Assembly (NCBI GenBank): GCA_949130495.1
Contig: OX422213.1
Span: 57,448,678 to 57,512,677 of the forward strand
DNA: 64,000 bases
Source: Sambucus nigra
Taxonomy: Eukaryota > Streptophyta > Magnoliopsida > Dipsacales > Adoxaceae
Direction: 5' to 3'
Shown here one piece after another: positions 46,011 to 57,270 of the stretch (positions are counted from its first letter, which is position 1; the number at the start of each line of letters is the position of its first letter). The translations under genes and the position numbers were made by a program. The notes below the pieces were generated by a model. That model was not told the DNA's origin, made no database searches, and saw only the letters and a list, made by a program, of their open reading frames with translations.

Positions 46011-47080
46011 TACCACGAGTAGGTAAAGTAGAGACCGATCATGGGAGACAAGTTGACTTGCTTAGCAAAGTTCGTAAAAACTAAAGGGGATATTGAGAAT
46101 AACATAAAGGGGGTCTATATGTGTATAATGGACTCGTGGGTAGAATACGAAATAGTGAATGGGAAATTCAGCTAGGATGAGTAGTGTAAATTCTGTCAAA
46201 TTCATACTTTTTTAAGATTATAAACGCTTCCATGAAAAGGGAGCCAAAAATGTGGGAGAATCTATTCGAAGGGCAAGACTAGATTTAACGATAATAGTGA
46301 AACACTGCAGGATTGTATACCTATTAGGGAACCCATTTATATGATATAGGAATAGTTGAACTTCTATCGAATGTTGGTGGGTTCAATCAGGGATGGAAAG
46401 GCTATCAAGGAGTTTCATATGGATGTAAAGCCAATAAGACAACCAGGGGTAGCAATTGGGACATGACTACTGTGTTCGAGGCAGGGAAACCCCAACATGG
46501 ACGGTGGGGCTAAATACAGGGGGATGGCAGAAAACGGTGTCATATGTGTAAAATGTAGGTCCACCTTCATTTAACTTGTCCATAGCGAGAAAGTGAGACT
46601 TGTTAGACTAGGAAGTATATAAGAACGATGCTAGTGGGGCATAATAATAGGAGGAGCGAGATGTTCAGCAGGGGAATCAGGATAAGTGATCTAGGCCCAT
46701 AGATGTTCAAATTCAGAGTGTTAGGGTTCAGGAAGGACCAAAAGGGTCCTGAACAACTATAACATTTAGTTTTTGAGGGTCATTAACACCAAAGGAATAA
46801 TAGGGAAGGCTAGCAGTGCCATAATCAGAGGCAGAGAGATTTTTAGGCTGAGGTTTCATGTGTGGAAGTGTAGGTCGTGAAGGAAGAAGTATTACCCCAA
46901 GGGAAGGTAGGGGACACTAGACGATGAGATCCTGGATCTACAATTATAGCAACATATTATGGGTTAGGTTCTACGTGAGAGTTGCTTTTGGGGACTCGAG
47001 GAAATAGGCAGGGCAGAAGGGAAATGGAGGTTATATTTTGTTTCATCCTTAAGAGTATGTGATTGATATGGTTTGAATGA
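46011..47080 (+). pseudogene. Ty3/gypsy gag remnant of element G3, very decayed
   Basis: No long frame. The clearest trace is a zinc knuckle at 46538-46579, CHMCKM-stop-VHLHLTC, with exact CX2CX4HX4C spacing and one stop inside. A second knuckle-like FMCGSVG is at about 46857. The segment GATCCTGGATCTACAATTAT (46928) aligns with GGTACTGGACGTACTACCAT in B (33384). The left limit is the junction with LTR E near 46010; the 5' LTR and PBS of G3 are not present. Confidence 0.6.
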
Positions 47081-48116
47081 ATGTGTCACTATATATGATT
47101 ATTAATGATACAATTCGAGTGCGAGTCAAGTTTAGTCGGTACGTTGGCCATAATAGCCTTATTATGTTTGTATAATTAATTATCGTGTGCACATGGGACT
47201 TTTTGTATTGCCTACGATAGAGCTAGTGTGTGCATTAAAAGGATAGTTGCATTACGTGATAGTTCACTGCCTTTGAGAGTTATGAGAATAGAGCAGATCA
47301 CTAGTGAAGTCTTTTCTGGTTACTTATGGATCGAGCGATCGTAGATTCTTATAGTGAGATCTTGTATTCACTATTCCAGTGCATGATTTATTTTGCTAGC
47401 TGTCACCTGAAATAGGTTGTAGACTATATATACATGTATATATGTTAAATTTGTTTCATGCTAGACTTAATATAATTGTATGGTTATATTTAATCTCGAT
47501 GAGTAGGGATGTTTATTGATGTGATTTAGGGTATTATGGGTTATGGTCGAGCAGATATATAGAGATAGTAATTGATTTAGTGTTGAACACCTAGTGAAAG
47601 TAAGAGCACTGAAATATATGTTGTCTTTTCTATCATGAGAGTGAATGAGTATACTTTTATGTCAAGAGATTGGGATTGTGGGATTACGTACTATCGACTG
47701 AGGGCCTAACGAATCTCGATGACTAAAAATGTTAGTTAGTAGTGTATTGGGGGGTTTCTTGTTTGGATTTAACTTTGTGAGATGTCCCACAAATGAAACT
47801 CAACCAAATGTTGAAAGTGGGGAGATGTGTGGCAATTAGGAATGAGTTTAGTACCGTAGTTATTATACATTTAGGCTATTATATCTCAAGGACAATAGCT
47901 ATGTTATAAATTGAGGCTACTGGAGTCAGGTAACATTGGTACAGTTATGCACGGGCATAGGGTGTACGGGTGCCCTGGGTGGTTGAATTTGTAAGATTAT
48001 CCGTAATTCGGAGAGATAGAAGTATGTGTAGTGATCTTCAGAGTATATGATTAAGGTAGTGTAGAAACCTCGGAGTAGTAGTCTTATCCGAATTTCGAGG
48101 ATGAAATTCCTTTGTA
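47081..48116 (+). other. Non-coding 3' region of G3
   Basis: Aligned in order with 33540-34581 of B and lacking pol. Contains GTTGGCCATAATAGCC (47144), the palindrome ATATATACATGTATATAT (about 47427), GGGCCTAACGAATCTCGATG (47702), the ~100-bp module (47690-47830) and ATTTCGAGGATGAAATTC (48092). Confidence 0.8.
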
Positions 48117-48130
48117 GGGGGGGGGGGGAG
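48117..48130 (+). other. Polypurine tract of G3 with a run of 12 G
   Basis: G12 then AG, directly before TATGTAACACC. Longer than the G5 of D and G3 of B at the same place. Confidence 0.85.
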
Positions 48131-49081
48131 TATGTAACACCCCATGTTTTTGGAGAACATGGAAATTAATTAAGTTGTTGATATAAGAATTTATTAATTT
48201 GGAGAAATTTTTGAATTCAATGGTTTGTATTTAATTAACTGAGTTTAATTTTAATTTCACGCGTGCCATATTTTGAGGTGGAAATAAGAGGATGTTATAA
48301 ACTGACTCGGATGGTGATTCAGTGGTCACGGTTTGTTCTAAAAGGGTCTAAATAGTTAAAATAGTATACCCGAGAGCATTTCTTGGGGCTTGGGGCAATT
48401 TTAGATAAATCGGGCACCGTTTGAGGGCGTTTCGGTCATTCGGGAGTTTGTGATTTAGAGAACTTCAAAAATTATAAGTTTATATATGCCCATTAGAGAG
48501 AGGGGCTAGGTTTAACACAAAGCTAAAGGGATACATGCTATATGAGAGGAAGAGGAGGAGGGAACCAAGCTTTCTATACCTTTTTTCACCCCGAACACAA
48601 CAAAATTGAGATCGGAGCGAGGGGAGAACAACGATAGCATCACACAAATGAATTTCAGACCTTCTATTGAGAGGAAAGTGTGTAAATTGCATTTTATTAT
48701 AAGCATGTTATAATACATATGTAGAGTAGGGTTTGATTTTCATGTTTTGGGGATATTTAATGTGAATTTGGGTGGGTATAATCCATAAATTGAAGTAGGG
48801 ATGCATGTAGATATATTCCCTTATGTTGGTAACATGAAATTAGAGAGTTTGGCATGATTAACATGAATAAAATCAGGGTTGTTGGTTATACAGATGAAGA
48901 ACATGAGAAAACTAGGGTTTTGTGTTAACTGAGGAAGAAATCGATTCTTGGATTGAATCATTAATGTTTTTGTGAAAACATTTCGTTGGAAATCATCCCT
49001 ATGCACTACAATAAGGTATAGTTATGTTGGTTTAAGGTTTACGTGAATACTTGGAAAAAGTGCAATAACGTACAATTAGCT

Positions 49082-49116
49082 GAATCGATTCGGCTAGGTG
49101 AATGACGAATCGATTT
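49082..49116. repeat. Pair of palindromes in G3 LTR
   Basis: GAATCGATTC at 49082-49091 (with GCT...GGC flanks) and GAATCGATTT at 49107-49116, 25 bp apart. About 950 bp from the LTR start; the same position as in B, with one base lost from the second copy. Confidence 0.9.
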
Positions 49117-49514
49117 GAATTGGCTAGATTTTTGAAATTCCCCTTTAAGCCCTTAAAATGTGATTTATTAACTCGAAACCCTTTAAGCCATCCTTAAAAT
49201 ATTATGGCAGATAGATTGGATGAGAGTAGGCCCTAGTAGGTTGGAGATTTAGCCATACTTGTGAGAATTTGAGGCTAAGGTTAGATGGGCTTAATCGCTA
49301 ATGTAATAGTTTGAGTGAATACGAATGGATTACAAAGAGGGTAAGGGAAATTATGAGGTGAACCATTAGGGTATTTAACAAATAGCTACTGTATTAACTT
49401 AAGAAGTAACCATGACTCCGTCGGGTAGGGAATAACGCTCGTGATTATGTAATAATGAATATATATTGTAAATTAATTGTATTGTGAGTATTCGAGAGAT
49501 AAACACTACGTACG

Positions 49515-49715
49515 GATTATGTTTATAGGTTGAGGGTATTCCTACACGAATTATATTTGTAGGTTAAGTGTATACATTTAAAAATTATGTTTATAGGTTG
49601 AGGGTATGCCTATATGGTTTATGTTTATAGGTTGAGTGTATACTTTTAAGGATTATGTTTATAGGTGGAGTGTATACCTCTATAGACGATATTTATGGGT
49701 TGTATGTATGCCTAC
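49515..49715 (+). repeat. Minisatellite in G3 LTR, about 37-bp unit
   Basis: About six units with the core TTTATAGGTTGAGTGTATACC(TA), each followed by a variable AAGGATTATG-like joint. Homologous to 21385-21560 in B, which has fewer units. Confidence 0.8.
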
Positions 49716-50155
49716 GTGCGACAGGTGGATTAGGTTATGTGTATACCTATTATGTTCTTTCATATGTGTGTGAACATACCTACACTGCTTTCTATCACTG
49801 AGGTTCCCGCACAGTGGGTGATCTAACCTTACCGATTCCAGGGTGGTTTGGATTTGCTCCCTAGAACATAGAACCTAGGGGGGCTCACTATGTGTCGGGT
49901 ATTAGTGGGATCGACATGTCGGTTGGGTATGTTAGGTATATGCGTATCCTAAAGGCTTAGAACTATGTTCACCTCCATTGGTTGTTATTCGATTTGATTG
50001 ATGGTTCAAGGAAATATTACGAACCAATAGTCCATAATTACGTATGAGAGGTACTTGGACAAATAGCATAGTATGGGAGGATGCATCGTTATGACCAGAT
50101 AGGAAGATGCGATATTATTTACATATATATAGTGTGATATATACATATACTCGTG

Positions 50156-53096
50156 TGTAATACCCTCTAATTTTAATGATTTTAAAAATGGGATTTATTA
50201 GGATTAATTCTTGGTTAAATTAAAATTAATCCAAGTTTCAATATTAATCGGGAATAAAGTAATATGTGATTTTAAGTGAATATTACTTGGTGATTAAAAG
50301 TAATATATGATTATGACCTTACATATGATTATGATTTAATAAAATTACCATGAGTGATTAATACGACAATTACGGGAATTAAGTCAGGATGCGCTTGTGA
50401 GTCGTGTCAGGAATAAATTTAAATGAAATAAAAGTAAAATATTTTTATGTCATCCAAATGGTCGTTTTGACTATGCCAAAGTGTCCGGAAGGGATTAAAT
50501 AGTTAAAAGAATTCTATTTGGGAGTTTGATTTGGATCTCGGGGCACTTTGGAACCGAATAGACACCCCAGAGGGGTAATTTGATCAACTGCCAAGGTATG
50601 TGAACAGTACCTACGAATTTTGGAGTCATCTTATTTAAGTGTAGAGTTTATCAAGTGAGTTTCATTCACAAAAAATCAAGAGATAAGTCTGTGATGAGAG
50701 GAAAGTCTTTTTTTAGAAAGGAAGAGACATCCCTAGGAAGCCAAGAGGCCAAAGGACATCCTACACCACCACCGCCACCAAAAGTTGGCCGAAAAGAGGG
50801 GAGGACCACCCATAGACTATCGTCCCCAAAGGTTCAAACCTACAATCTAAAGGCAAGTGACCTAATCATTGCAAATTAGCGTGTATAATGTCCATACTGG
50901 GATAGTTGTAGAATTATGAGAATTTGCATGATTTGGATATAAACCATGATGATTTTAATGGACTCCTTGATATGAGATACTTGTAGGACAAGCCTCCTTT
51001 TGATTATGTATTTTAATCCAAAAATTTGGAATTAATTGATACAGAAAACCTGTGTTTTTTTATGTTATTATTGGACAAATGATAAAATAAGCATTTTTTA
51101 GAAATCAAGATAAATAACATGTTTAATCCAAACTTCTTGATGATTCTACGTTGCTTAATGTTTGGAGATCAATTATATATATTGTTATATCATGTGGAAC
51201 AAATTATAAGAAGTCTGGATCAAAAAATAGAGGATTTAAGGATGAAATATGATGAAACTCGTAGGCCAGATATGAACAAACAGTAGGGTGATACCTGTTT
51301 GGTCAATCTATCGACCCTTGAATGTTGATCGATCGATCCAAACCATTAATCGATCGATGATCCCAAAATATGTGATTTTGTGTCTTTTAAGGTTTGATTA
51401 AATTACCCACTTCCAAGGATGCTTAGTGTATTTAAATATAGCATAATGATTTAGGGAAGATTAGTAGGGTAGTAATTGAGTCCCGAAAAATATTTATGTG
51501 CTATTAATCCTCGAACATGAAGTTATGGATTAAAATATAATAGGAGATTATCAAGGGATAAACCCATTTGAGGATAATATGAATTTGTGAAAATTTGGGA
51601 ATTATGATTACATGGACCAGTAGGGTGTGAATAATTACATACTAAATTTTATTTGAGGAATATTGAATGTCTTTGAGTGTTGGTAAATCTCGGGAAATAT
51701 ATGTTAGTAAGTAAAGTTATAATATATAAATACGTAGGATATTAGAACGAAAAATATACGATGGAGTTATCATATGTCTGTGTGAATACCTTAATGATAT
51801 TATAAAGGTGGGGTGAATACCTATACTGTAATTTGTATTATGTATGACATACCTACTCTGCTTGCTATCAGGGTTGAGGTTTTGTGTTATGGTCGATCTT
51901 ATCCTAATGAGCCCATTTAGGGGGATTTTATATTCGTACCATGAACATAGGACCTTGGACACGTTCTATCGGTGCGAATGATAGTTTCGACGATTGAATG
52001 GGAGCATAGGTATGCGCATGACCCATTTGGCTAAGAGTGTGCTCATATCTAAATATACATGCTATGTTATTTATGGTTCAGGAGATATGCTAAGCCCATA
52101 GTCCTTTTTACAGTGAAAATGCAACTAGACATGATAGCAGAGTATGCATGCACCACAACTGTGTCTGGTAGGTGCCGTAATAGTATATATAATAGTGTGA
52201 TGAAAATATATACTATGATGTGATCTACTGTGTGAATTAGTAGATAAAAATAAATAATAAAATCTTAATTAAATTAAGTAAGTGAATACTTAATCCTTGA
52301 ATGCCTAGTTCATCTTAAAGATAAATGAACATGCTTAATTAATATAAGTATTTTGTGGGAAATACAGGATAATGAGAAGAGATAGAATAATCAATTATGA
52401 CCTTATTTAGGGGGATAGTAAGGTACGTTAGGCGTGCACACTAGATGAGGGGTGAGATTCTCAAGAGAGCCGATAACTAACATGTACATAATACCTGCTT
52501 AATTGCATTGTTAAGCACTTGCTATTTATAAAAATGTTTTAAAATTGGGATCTGACCCATTTAATTACATATTATGTTCTCTACTACATCTATACACCAG
52601 GTGCCAAGCATTAGGGACGCCCAACTTATAGGATGGATATTTTGACGAGTTTCTGGAGATGCAACTTTGGATTAGACACTTTTGTTCCATTGATTCCTAT
52701 CTTTGTAGTATTTGACTCATTTAGGGAATGTCACCCAAGATTCTAGTAGTTCCATTTCTATTTTGGATATTGTATTGGTTTTATGTTGGTACTGTTATTA
52801 TCATTTTGTTTTGGATGGTGATATTGATATATTTCAACTAGAGAGTTTATTCCAGTTACATTTCTTCTTCTTGTCTTTTAATTCAATTATGATTGGTTGT
52901 TACTTATTTTATTCCATATGGTGGAATGGATGTAATTAAATTAAAATTGGAAAGGTTTTTACCCTTAGCTTAATTAATTATTGGGTGAGATAATAAAAAA
53001 TTGTTTCGACCATGATGCTAAGAATGGACCAACTAGATATTCTGATTTAATTAAATAAAGGACTCATCACTCGATATTTAATTAGGCGGGGTGTCA
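50156..53096 (+). repeat. 5' LTR of element D
   Basis: TGTAATACCCTC to GGCGGGGTGTCA. TATA-like TCTTATTTAAG near 50629. A Pro-rich-coding-like stretch CACCACCGCCACCAAAAG (about 50765) is shared with the second LTR but is not in a convincing gene. A 74-codon frame here (50655-50879) is broken in the second LTR and is not called. Palindromes at 51301-51358. Confidence 0.9.
51301..51358. repeat. Palindrome array in D 5' LTR, three units
   Basis: GGTCAATCTATCGACC (51301-51316), GATCGATCGATC (51327-51338) and ATCGATCGAT (51349-51358), centres 24 and 21 bp apart. Confidence 0.9.
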
Positions 53097-53220
53097 AGCG
53101 GTACATAGTAGTTTACTCGTGAGCACGAGGATATGATGCGCAAGATATAGTCGGGGTTGTTCTTATCAGGTATGTATATTTCCGAATTTCTGGACGAAAT
53201 GCCTTTATAAGGGGGAAGTG
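53097..53220 (+). other. 124-bp interior of element D
   Basis: Only non-coding 3' interior sequence with a GTCGGGGTTGTTC segment, ATTTCTGGACGAAATGCC and a PPT. No PBS. Confidence 0.85.
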
Positions 53221-56121
53221 TGTAATACCCCGTAATTTTAATGATTTTAATAATCAGATTTATCATGACTAATTGTGGGTTAAATTAAAATTAATTCAAA
53301 TTTTAATATTACTTGGGAATAGAGTAATATGTGAATATTACTTAGTGATTAAGAGTAATATATGATTATGACTTTACATATGATTATGATTTAATAAAAT
53401 TGTCGCTAGTTATTAATATGACAATTACGACAATTAAGTCGGGACGCGCGTGTGAGTCGCGTCGGGGCTAAATTTAAAGGAAAGAAAAGTAAAATATTTT
53501 ATGTCATCCAAATAGTCAATTTTGACTACGCCAGAGTGTTTGGAAGGGTTTAAATAGTCCAAAAAAATCTATTTGGGTGTTTGAATTAGGTCTCAAGGCA
53601 CTTTGGAACCGAATAGACACCCCGGAGGGATAATTTGTAAGGTATGTGAACAATACCTATGAATTTTGGAGTCATCTTATTTAAGTGTAGAGTTTATCAA
53701 GTGAGGGTCATTCACCAAAAATCAATAGACAAGTCTGTGAGGAGAGGATAGGCTTTGCTAAGAAAGGAAGATACACCCCTAGGAAGCCAAGAGGCTGAAA
53801 GACATCCTACACCACCACCGCCACCAGAAGTTGGCCGAAAAAAGGGGAGGACCACTAGTAGACTATCATCCTCAAAGGTTCAGACCTGCAATCTAAATGC
53901 AAGTGACTTATTCTTTGCAAATTAGCGTGTATAATGTCCATGTTAGGATAATTGTTGAATTATGAGAATTTTCATGATTTAGTGATAAACCATTATGATT
54001 TTAATGGACTCCTTGATATGAGATACATGTAAGACAAACCTCCTTTTGATTATGTATTTTAATCCACGAATTTGGAATCAATTGATAAAGAAAATCTGAG
54101 TTTTTATATGTTATTTTTGGAGAAATGATAAAATATGGATTTTCTATAAATCATGAGAAATAACATGATTAATCCAAACTTCTTGATGATTCTAGCTTGT
54201 TTGATGTTTGGAGATCAATTATATATAATTGTTATATCATGTGGAACAAATTATAAGAAGTTAGAATCATAAAATAGACGATTTAAAGATGAAGGATGAT
54301 GAAACCCGTAGGCCAAATATGCAGAAACAGTATGCCAATACTTGTTTGGTCGATCGATCGACCCTTAAATGTCGATTGATTGAATAGGTTGATCGATTGA
54401 TGATCCCAAAATATGTGATTTTGTTTATTTTAGGGTTTGATTAAATTCCCCAGTTCCAAGGTTGTTTAGTGTAATTAAATATAGCATAATGGGATTTAGG
54501 GAAGGTCAGTAGGGTAGTAATTAAGGCCCGAAAAATATTTATGTGTGCGATTAATCCTTCAAAATGAAATAATGGATTAAAAGTTAATTGGATATTATCG
54601 AGGAATAAAATCATTTGAGGATAATATGAATTTGTGAAAATTTGGTAATTAGGATTACATGGACGAGCAGGGTGTGAATAATTTGCTACCAAATTTTATT
54701 TCAAGAATATTGAATGTCTTTCGAGTGTTGGAAAATCTCGGCGAATATACGCTAATAAGTAAAGTCATAATCTATAAATACATAGGATATTTGAGAGGAA
54801 AATATACTACTTACGGAATTATATAGGTGGCATGAATACCTATACTGTAATTTGTATTATGTATGACATACCTATGCTACTAGCTATCGGGGTGGAGGTT
54901 TCGTGTTGTGGTCGATCTTATCCTGATGAGTCCATTTGGGGGTATTTTAGATTCCTACCTTGAGCATAGGAGCTTGGGCACTTTCTATCGGTGTGAATTA
55001 TAATTTCATCTTTTGAATGGGAGCATAGGTATGTGAGTGACCCATTCGACTGGGGAGTATGCTCGCCTTCAAATATATGTGTTCTGTTATTTACGGTTCA
55101 GGAGAGACGCTGAGCCAATAGTCCATTTTACAGCGAGAAATGTAACTGGACATGATAGAGGAGTATGCATGCACCGTAATTGTGTCTGGTAGGTGCCATA
55201 TTAGTATATATAATAGTGTGATGAATATATATATTGTGATGTGATCTATTGTGTGAATTAGTAGATAAAAATGAATAATAAAATCTAAATTGAATTAAGT
55301 AAGTGAATATTTAGTCCTTAAATGCCTAGTTCATCTTAAAGAGAAATGAACATTATTAATTAATATAAGTATTGCATGGGAAATACGGGATAATGAAAAG
55401 AGATGGAATAATAATTGAGGACCTTATTTAGGGGGATAATAAGGTACGTTAGGCGTGCACACTAGATGAGAGGTGAGTTTCTCAAGTGAGATCCGGGAAC
55501 TAACATGTATGTAATTCTGGCTTAATTGCACTTTTTAAGCACTTTCTATTTTAAAAATCTTTTTTTATCGGGCTTTGACCCGTTTACTTGCATATTCTCT
55601 TTTATACTATATCTATTACACAAGGTGCCCAGCATTAGGGATGCCCGACTTAGAGGATGGATAATTTAACGTGTTTCTGGAGATGCTGCTTTGGATTAGA
55701 CACTTCCATTCCATTGATTCCTATCTTTCTAGTATTTGACTCATTTAGGGCATGTCGCCCAAGATTCTAGTAGTTCCGTTTCTATTTTAGATATTTTTTT
55801 GGTTTTATGTTGGTACCGTTATTATCATTTTTTTTGGATGGTGATATTGAGATATTTCAACTGGAGAGTTTATTCCAGTTACATTTATTCTTGTTGACTT
55901 TTAATGTAATTGTCATGGGATGTTACTTATTTTATTCCTTATGGTAGAATGGGTGTAATTGCATTTAAATTGGAAAAGTTTTGACACTCAGCTTAATTGA
56001 TTATTAGGTGAGGTAATAAGAAATTGTTTCAATGGTGATGCTAAGAATGGACCAGCTGGATATTCTGATTTAATTTAATAAATGACTGATCACCAAATAT
56101 TTAATTAGGAGGGGTGTCACA
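53221..56121 (+). repeat. 3' LTR of element D
   Basis: TGTAATACCCCG to GGGGTGTCACA, aligned along its length with 50156-53096. Palindromes at 54348-54401. Conserved module GGGGTGGAGGTTTCGTG to GAGAGACGCTGAGCCAATAG (54889-55120). Confidence 0.92.
54348..54401. repeat. Palindrome array in D 3' LTR, three units
   Basis: Unit 1 is a perfect 16-bp palindrome GGTCGATCGATCGACC (54348-54363), where the sister LTR has two changes. Unit 2 (about 54374-54385) is decayed to CGATTGATTGAA. Unit 3 is ATCGATTGAT (54392-54401). Comparing the two LTRs gives the ancestral words. Confidence 0.9.
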
Positions 56122-57270
56122 TCGTGAATGTGAAATCTTACTTATGTGTGATAGTAAGGGGACTAGATACTGTATATCTAATTAATGTGTAATTTTACTT
56201 ATGTGTCATAGTAAGGGGGACTAGATAGTGTATATCTAAACAATATTTGATTTATGAATGTGAAAATAGTAGGAAATATAGATAGCGTATATCTTACATG
56301 GAGTCTATGTAGGGAAACTTAATAAAAAAGAAGATGAATGATAACATATGTGAAATGTTAATTTGGATTTAATAATAGCATAAGCTAGATGTTAATAATT
56401 AAGTAAATTGATAGCGTATTGTATGGGCGGTACGGGAGAGTTAAATGATAACCTAACGAAGAACTTAATGATAATTGAGGGTGTACTGTAATGTAGTGTA
56501 TGTACGGTACGAGTGAGCTAGATTGGTTATTAATTAGTTAGATACTGGAGACCTAGTTAGTTGGGAAGAATTACTAGGTAGGCATAGTAGAAAATGTTAG
56601 GCGCACACTATAGATGATAGGTGAAGTGAGTGTTCGCAACCTAACATCAGTATCTAATAATTCTTCTTTTAAACTGCAATTTAAATGCTTGCTAAATATT
56701 TTCAAATGATTTTTACTTGGGCTCTGACCTGTACTTGCAAAATGTTTTCCAAAACATTTTAGGTGTCCAGCCACAACGATGCCAAGAAGGACGATCTATT
56801 CCAGGGATGCATAGCTGCAACACTTGTGGATGCTTGTGGGATTTGGACTTAGTCTCTTTAGTTACTTCATTCCTAGTGTAGGGTGCAGTTCAATATTTCT
56901 TTCGGGCATGTTTCCCTCAATTATTTAATTTATATCAGTCAGACTTTATATTCAGATTTTTTTTCATGTTGGACTTTTATATTGGATTTGGGAACCGATG
57001 GTTTTTTCGCTATTATTTTATTTTAGTTATTTACCTAGTGAATATTCGGATTATTTATTATTGCATGGAATGTTGATTATTGTAATTATTTTCACTCATT
57101 GTTGTTGTTTAAATAAAAAGATAAAATTTGCACCAACGTTTTTTGAATACTAGGTGGTTAGTAAATGGCTAAAAAAATTGTTTTCGATAGTGATGTTAAG
57201 AATGAAGCAAATGGGAATCATGTTTTAATTTAATAAAGGCCCGATCTCCTGGTATTTAATTAAGCGTGTG
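56122..57270 (+). repeat. 3' LTR of gypsy G3, right part
   Basis: Begins with the second TCGTG, then CTTACTTATGTGTGATAG (56136), GTATGGGCGGTACGGGAG (56431), GTTAGGCGCACACTATAG (56597), AGGTGTCCAGCCAC (56761), and ends near TATTTAATTAAGCGTGTGTG (57250). The exact end is unclear because CA and any target duplication are not evident. Confidence 0.75.

Larger units (their letters stand above)
48133..50155 (+). repeat. 3' LTR of gypsy G3, left part
   Basis: Starts TGTAACACCCCATG after the PPT. Landmarks: GACTCGGATGGTGATTCAG (48304), TATA-like TTATATATGCCC (48479), palindromes at 49082 and 49107, minisatellite (49515-49715), the module GAGGTTCCCGCACAGTGGG (49800). It is interrupted at 50155 by element D and resumes at 56122. 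Confidence 0.85.
50156..56121 (+). mobile_element. Element D: two 2.9-kb LTRs around a 124-bp interior
   Basis: Flanked by the exact duplication TCGTG (50151-50155 and 56122-56126), so both ends are original. LTRs are 50156-53096 and 53221-56121. Only 124 bp lie between them: they hold GAATTTCTGGACGAAATGCC and the PPT TTATAAGGGGGAAG, which are the last bases of a Tekay/Del-like interior. PBS, gag and pol are gone. It sits within the 3' LTR of G3, whose flanking sequence joins up correctly (compare 21868-21895 in B). The LTRs differ at roughly one base in six to seven in their first ~130 bp by eye, so the insertion is old. Confidence 0.93.

Noticed and set aside
50655..50879. 74-codon frame with a proline run in D LTR
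   Set aside because: Broken in the second LTR, so not under constraint.
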